NCBI GenBank assembly: GCA_027604505.1
Contig: JADIIX010000021.1
Coordinates: 124,001-188,000, forward strand
Length of the DNA stretch: 64,000 nucleotides
Direction of reading: 5' to 3'
From: Gonapodya sp. JEL0774
Lineage: Eukaryota; Monoblepharomycota; Monoblepharidomycetes; Monoblepharidales; Gonapodyaceae
Within the stretch, counting starts at the first letter, position 1. Each line of letters starts with the position of its first letter. Shown in pieces: positions 59,040 through 64,000 of this stretch. A model generated the notes under the pieces. The model searched no databases and had not been told where the DNA came from. It saw only the letters and a list, made by a program, of their open reading frames with translations. Made by a program: the position numbers and the translations under genes.

Positions 59040-59222
59040 TCAATAGTCGCTTTTGGCTCCACTGCCATCTGGTTTAGTGGAGCTGTGCAACTGCTCTGCA
59101 AACTTGTCTTTCGATTCTGGACTTCTGGTGAGGTGGAAAAAGAGGCGGCGGAGAGTCTGAGAGCTTCCAGATATGTACGCTGACAAGAAGAACGAGACGC
59201 GCGCAGAGCATTTTGAGAACAT
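59040..59222 (-). CDS. small ORF, possible mitochondrial peptide
   Basis: 60 codons beginning MFSKCSARVSFFLSAYISG, an amphipathic, positively charged start like a presequence, then LRRLFFHLTRSPESKDKF. No family is known to me. An upstream exon is possible because the frame continues to 59261. May be chance. Confidence 0.25.
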   Translation of the reverse strand: MFSKCSARVSFFLSAYISGSSQTLRRLFFHLTRSPESKDKFAEQLHSSTKPDGSGAKSDY

Positions 59223-59534
59223 AATAAATGAACATCTCTTATGCTCTATGTAAGTATTCACAAAAGTTGTCCCCGTTGCGCGGGGCGAACTTCAAAAGGT
59301 CACCTTGCGCCTTCCTGTCCTTCCTTCCTGACGCCTTCCTTTCCCGTCATGGCACGGCCCCCAGTTCTCGACTCGGCCTGTTTGCAGAAATTTTCTGATT
59401 CCCCTCCCCAAACTGGACTGAGCTCCCAGTATACTTGTTGGGTTCTCGCTGTGTGCCCTGCTGTGGCGGTGCCATGGGTGGACTATGTTTAACACCCTCC
59501 GCTCCCCTCACCCTTACCCTTGCTTGCCCAACGT

Positions 59535-59795
59535 CACTGGCTATCTTTTGGTGAATCAATGTCGCAACGTTGCAACAGTCGTGTTGCGATAATTGCCTAC
59601 CTGGGTATGAGGACAACGGTTGCGTTTGCAAACGAAGTCCACAAAGGAAAACAAAGGAGGAGAAGCAGGTCCAGAGCCTTCATCCACAGGTCTGCAAAAA
59701 GAATGCGTCGGACAAAGATATCTGCCGTGATACATGATCAACAGTGGGGGGTACATAGAGCAACTGGAGGAACAAGGAACTATCTATCGTCAATC
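59535..59795 (+). repeat. dispersed repeat B, copy 2
   Basis: Inverted partner of 31530-31790, about 28 kb away. Shared blocks are given under copy 1. Confidence 0.7.
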
Positions 59796-59851
59796 GCATA
59801 ATTTACTGTATACTGTAAATCTGCAGTTGTTGTTCTTAATGAAAAGAAACG

Positions 59852-61720
59852 TCACGAAGTTCCAGAACGCCCCAACATCACGATCAAATTCCCTCTCGCC
59901 CTTTCGCCTGCTTCTTCCATACCCCATTCTTTCCAATCTGCGAGTAAGCTGACCATGGACTGAACCGCAGGCTCAACGCGAGCGGGGGAGTCGCTTGTTC
60001 GTATTACAGCGGCGCGGTGACCAGCAGGATATGTGCCGAGTGAGAACAAAGACAATGCGTTCAAAATCAGGAACTTTGCCTCGCGACTTTTCCGCTTCCC
60101 GTTCAAACTCACTAGTCACTCTCCACCATCACTTTGCCTTCCTCCACGCTTTTGACCTTTTCCTTCCACCTCTCCGCTTCTGATCTACCATTTATCGCCG
60201 TTGAAAACGAACACCACACCATCCCGCGAGTGGCTTTTCTGAGCCGCATAAGGGTCTCCACCGAGCCCGAATACGAATGCATATGCAGCTTCAGTGGAAA
60301 AAGAGACGGAACGGGCTCTGGAACGGCCCCACCGGCCAACGCAGTCCTCAGAGCCTCCTGGTCTCGAGGTGCCAATTGCTCCCATCTAGTGACACCGCAT
60401 ACGCGCTCCACCGTGTCCACGAACACACCCCAAGCTCCCACGCCGTGGCATGATGCGGGGCGGTCCATGATGCGGGCGAGAAGTAGTTGAAAGTGAAGGA
60501 TGGAACGTTGATGAGTGAGACTGGGGCGGAGTGTTGGGAGGGAAGGGAGGGTGGCGAGGGCATCTTGGGTGGCATTTGGCATTTCTTTTTTCTTCATCTT
60601 CCAAGACTACCGAGAACTTGGACATACCTATCCCAACCTCCCCGACCACAGCCCAGGGGTTCCTTCTCAACCTTAATACCAACTCGCGACTCCAATCAAC
60701 GAAGGGTGTTGCTCGAGCGTAAAGGAACGCCGCAAAGGCGCGGGCGTGGGGCTCAAAATCCGCGTCGGGTTCCCGCAAATCAGAGGGTTCGTTAAGGTGA
60801 TCGAAGTCACTTTTCTGAGAGTGACGAGAGGCGCAACTGGCTACTTGGGAATTCAGAAACTCGCGGTATACGGTGCGGGATGCGATGAGGACCCGCGGCA
60901 GACGTTGTGATTCACATGGAGTGATCGAGGTTGAAGGGATAGGAGGGTGGGCGGATGGAGACGAGTCAAGAGCGGTGATCAAAGATGAGAAGTGACATGA
61001 TCCTGTTTCGTGGAATGATGGGGTGCTGTCGAGTTCGGTTGAAGTGACGACTGCTCGCGTGCTTTCGAGTTCAGTTGAAGTGACGTTAGTCGCTGCAGGG
61101 ATAGCATCATTGCCCGTGTTTGCTGTTGTTCTGCCTCGTCTGGGTTTAACAAGATCAAACATGCCTTCGGGGGAGTCGAGAGATGTTTCAATTGCGGGAT
61201 ATACTTTGGGTTTGGTATTTGGTTTTGGCGCTTTCATTGCCTTCGGTAGTAAAGCCTCATCCCCCCTCCCCTCACTGCCATCCCCGGATGCAGATATAAG
61301 TTGGGGCAATTCGGGGGGGCAGCGAACAGTCCACGCGTACCAGGGGTGCGTGCCGAAAGCTGGCACGACATATGGGTGGGGAAGGGGAGGGAGAGAAGGT
61401 GTGCAAGCAGTCCTTTCAGAATTATTGTCCGTAGAAATAGGTGGTGGGGCGAAATCCGAGTGCGGGGAGAGAAGAAATGGAGAACTAGAAGCAGAAGCCG
61501 GTGATGGAGACCGAGATGGAGATGGGAACATTGATGCACACGCCTCGACCGTGTCAAAATCAGCCGTTTCAACCGACATGAGCACCATTGGATTCACGCG
61601 CAAGGCGAGTTCACAGAGTGTGGAGACGAAGTCGGCGGGAAACTGCGAGCTTTCTACACCTGGGCCGTGTGACCAGGGGTAGAGCGCATCATGTAAATGT
61701 AAGTGCGCATCGGAAAGCAT
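59852..61720 (-). CDS. TatD-family metal-dependent nuclease with long insertion and one frame break
   Basis: TatD hydrolases are metal-dependent DNases (3'-5' exonuclease, DNA repair or apoptosis). The start at 61720 (MLSDAHLHLHDALYP) carries the metal-binding DAHLHLH. VPAFGTHPW and AVVGEVGIG follow, then LHMHSYSGSVETL, VMVESD and a last exon ending EERARGNLIVMLG-like (ERARGNLIVMLG). Between GTHPW and GEVGIG sits about 200 residues of low complexity, with a duplicated TSTEL(E/D)ST unit. A one-base break in the T6 run at 60586-60591 interrupts the frame; removing one T restores it. A probable sequencing error. A short intron lies near 60060-60112. Confidence 0.8.
61015..61090 (-). repeat. in-gene tandem duplication in TatD insertion
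   Basis: Two ~47-base units on the plus strand share CGAGTTC(G/A)GTTGAAGTGACG and encode the paired STEL segments. Confidence 0.7.
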
Positions 61721-62042
61721 CTGGATTCCCGTGCGGTGGCGACGAGCCGAGAGATCTGTGTATCCCGCTAGTGATGGCGCTCAATCGTGAGGACAATGTC
61801 GAGTCCCCAAAACTCGAGAATCAAGGATCGAATGCAAAGCTCCGAAATGCTTGTTAAAATTAGTTTAAATTTTTTAATGCTCTCGTATGAGCTCCGGGTT
61901 CCTTCCTGTTCGTCCACCCCAGATCAAAGTCATACGGCACCGATAGTGCCGGTTAGACCGTTTCCAAGTCTTTGCTCCGTATTCAAAAACATCATATACT
62001 ACAAAACAGTGGTATAGCTAAAAAAGAAAAAAAAGAGACTCC
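61721..62042. other. intergenic, no gene recognised
   Basis: AT-rich 3' region of the HMCES gene and 5' region of the TatD gene (same strand). Confidence 0.45.
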
Positions 62043-64000
62043 TCACTTCTTTCCAAAGAAAGCCGTCAGCTTCTGCTGCCCCTTATCCTCCTTTTTGTCT
62101 TTGTCCTTGACCTTCGTACCAGCCGCCTTGCCCGCACTTGCAGGTGACCCTTTCACCTGAACCTTGTTTGGCGCAGGTGAAGAAGCCAAATGCTTCTGGG
62201 CGGTTATGGGTTTCGAGGGTGTTGTGGATCTGACTTCATTGGCGAACTTGGCAAGTCCACTGTCAGAGGGTCCCTCTGCCTTCTTCTTCGCCGGCGGTGG
62301 TGTCAAAGTGTCCGACGTAGTGCCCGTCCCTCCATTGCCCCTCGACCTCTCACTCTTCCCTCTTTCCTCGTCCTCAGAATCAGTCTCCAACAACCGCTTC
62401 CTCTTCCCCGGCGTCACAAGAACGTTGCCTTGTGCCCCATCGCCTGTCCTACTTGCAAAGTGACCGTTTTGGTCGACCACACCGAGACCCGTCTCCGCGG
62501 CCGCGCTGGAGGGCACTGGGGAAAGAGACTCGCCGTGGTCTGGCTCTGGCGCGTCGTCCCGGGGTATGTCCTCGTCTTCGTCCGAGACGGGGATCGCATC
62601 GGGTTCCATGTCCATTTCTCTGCTCGAAGCAGCACCGTCAGCGGTGGCAGACGCGGGCTCAGTCGTAGCTTGGTGAGGTTGAGTGGCAGGTTGGTTCTGA
62701 TCTCGCTGGCTCTCTTTTCCCCTCATCGTCGTAGGCTGTTTACCAAAGAAACCTGCTATACTCTGCAATCCACGTTCGTTTCCTAGATTGGATTTCTTGG
62801 CCCTCGCTGCTCGTGCCACGGCGTCAGGATCCGCAGGACGGGTGAGTTCCTGTGCAATGTCCGTATTGGCGTCAGCAAAGACTGTCGCACCAGTGGCATG
62901 TACAAAGCCACACGGGACGGGTGACTGGTCATAAACCCCACCTCTCCATCATTCTTGATGTTGCCCACGTCCGGGGCAACCGCCCACCACTCAATCTCTT
63001 TCCCTTCAAACGGTCTCAGAAGCTCCACGATTCGCGGGTCCGATACGGGAATGGAGTGGTCGAGCCAGAGGTCTATGGCGGTTCGATGGGGTTGCTTGGT
63101 CGGGGAAGAGACTCTGGACGGTGAGAGTGGAAGTGGAGATGGCGAGAGAATGACGGGCATACGGTCGTGGAGCCAAGATAAGGCCGGAGATGACGAAGTG
63201 GTGATGATGGTGTAGGAGTAGACGTCGTTTCCTGTTTTTGAGGAGTGTGAGAGAAAGGGGTCAAACTCCCGCGAAGGGGGAACCAGAAACGGTACCATCG
63301 AGTGTAGCTTTGTCCCAGAGTCCTGCCATGAAGAAAAGATCTTTTCGATCATCGTCGGTGGGCCGTGTGGGCGCGTCTGGTTTCGTCTCTGTATCGTCTT
63401 CATCTTTCATTCGCTCGATCCCAACGTCCCGCTTTGGACTGCATTGCTCCTCCACCACCGTGGTGCTCCTAGATCGTACGCTGTCCGTGCTACTTGTAAC
63501 TCCACCGTCTCCATCTCCGTCCATGGGCAACCTCATGCTCCCTGGTCGGGGATGAACGTAGTAAGGAACTTTGGCAGACATGCCGCGAGATTTGTCCCAT
63601 TCGTAGAAGCTGGTCGAGCGTCATGCGGGATGTTTCAGGGAGGGAGATGAGAGAAAGGACGAGCTGGTCTGCACCGCCCCCCGCCACTTACCCTTCCGCC
63701 AAGACGACACAGCGCCTCTTGTTCTTCACTGCGCGGAACATGCTCTTTTCACTCGGTCCCGGCAGGATGGAATCGTCCCTGGCGTTGATTGTGCGGGCCA
63801 TGGAGGCGTAGTCGGGTGTGCTGAGGAGATTGGGAACAATTGTCACAATGTGAACGGAGAATCGACTCCTTGTCCCACAATGTGTGAGCTTACTCAACAG
63901 TTTTACGCACCTCTTTGACCAAAATGGAATAAGTCCCCATTTGTGGGATCGTAGAACTTTGTTCCCGCTTTCGTCGAACACAATAACGGGCTGCATTCGA
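62043..64000 (-). CDS. HMCES/SRAP-domain abasic-site DNA-protein crosslink protein (5' end outside window)
   Basis: Shields abasic sites in single-stranded DNA at replication forks. The SRAP domain reads SHKWGLIPFWSK, MARTINARDDS, RCVVLAEG, then across an intron FYEWDKSRG, VPYYVHP, LFFMAGLWDKA, TIITTSSSPALSWLHDRMPV and VGNIKND. The catalytic Cys2 would lie past 64000. A one-base loss in CCCC 62937-62940 breaks the frame before ADANTDIAQELTRPADPDAV, which leads into a ~290-residue disordered acidic tail. The tail ends QQKLTAFFGKK, a perfect PCNA-binding PIP box; an earlier SIAGFFGKQ is PIP-like. Human HMCES also has a C-terminal PIP box; two motifs would be unusual. Confidence 0.88.

Larger units (their letters stand above)
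58812..59851. other. intergenic with small ORF and repeat B copy 2
   Basis: Upstream of eIF1. Apart from the 60-codon ORF at 59040-59222 and the repeat at 59535-59795, no gene is seen. Confidence 0.4.

Noticed and set aside
1-64000. tRNA, rRNA and CRISPR arrays
   Set aside because: I looked for GGTTCGA-type B boxes with matching A boxes and for evenly spaced repeats; no candidate held up.

Overview
The window is nuclear DNA of a fungus, most likely an early-diverging (chytrid-like) lineage. Genes are split by many short GT..AG introns, mostly about 50-130 bp. They sit on both strands with small gaps, and they include eukaryotic housekeeping genes: COG5, RIC1, PAS kinase, eIF1, ELO elongase and ILV1. 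An OSTF1-like SH3-ankyrin protein and an MCFD2-like EF-hand protein lie beside fungal-type FEX and ILV1 genes, which points away from Dikarya. The lineage call is inference.

Layout. 1-5.2 kb: end of a ModF/YDR061W-type ABC ATPase, a two-domain FEX fluoride exporter and an F-box protein. 5.4-7.9 kb: an eroded stretch with unknown ORF pieces, a possible cyclin fragment and a cut-off archaeal/viral-type PrimPol domain. 8.2-14.6 kb: a second F-box-like protein, a four-TM protein and a Y_phosphatase3-type phosphatase. 14.6-24.3 kb: an accessory zone with a duplicated ~400 bp repeat, a frameshifted class-3 lipase next to an assembly gap, a long disordered protein, a ~1.9 kb foldback element with ~620 bp inverted arms, and an orphan 7-TM protein. 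25.3-31.3 kb: the standout gene, a single reading frame joining a mitochondrial-type presequence, a flavodoxin/FAD/NADPH diflavin reductase and a complete class I hybrid cluster protein (HCP). 32-64 kb: a dense housekeeping run (a small spliced TM protein, PAS kinase, ILV1, OSTF1-like, MCFD2-like, FA-hydroxylase, COG5, ELO, RIC1, eIF1, TatD nuclease and HMCES/SRAP with PCNA-binding motifs).

Genes with linked roles: COG5 and RIC1 act in retrograde Golgi trafficking and the MCFD2-like protein probably in early secretion. ELO and the FA-hydroxylase act on ER lipids. HMCES and TatD act on DNA. No operon-like or cluster logic is evident otherwise.

Five single-base frame breaks, all in homopolymers (three in the lipase, one each in TatD and HMCES), suggest consensus errors in a draft assembly rather than five independent pseudogenisation events.
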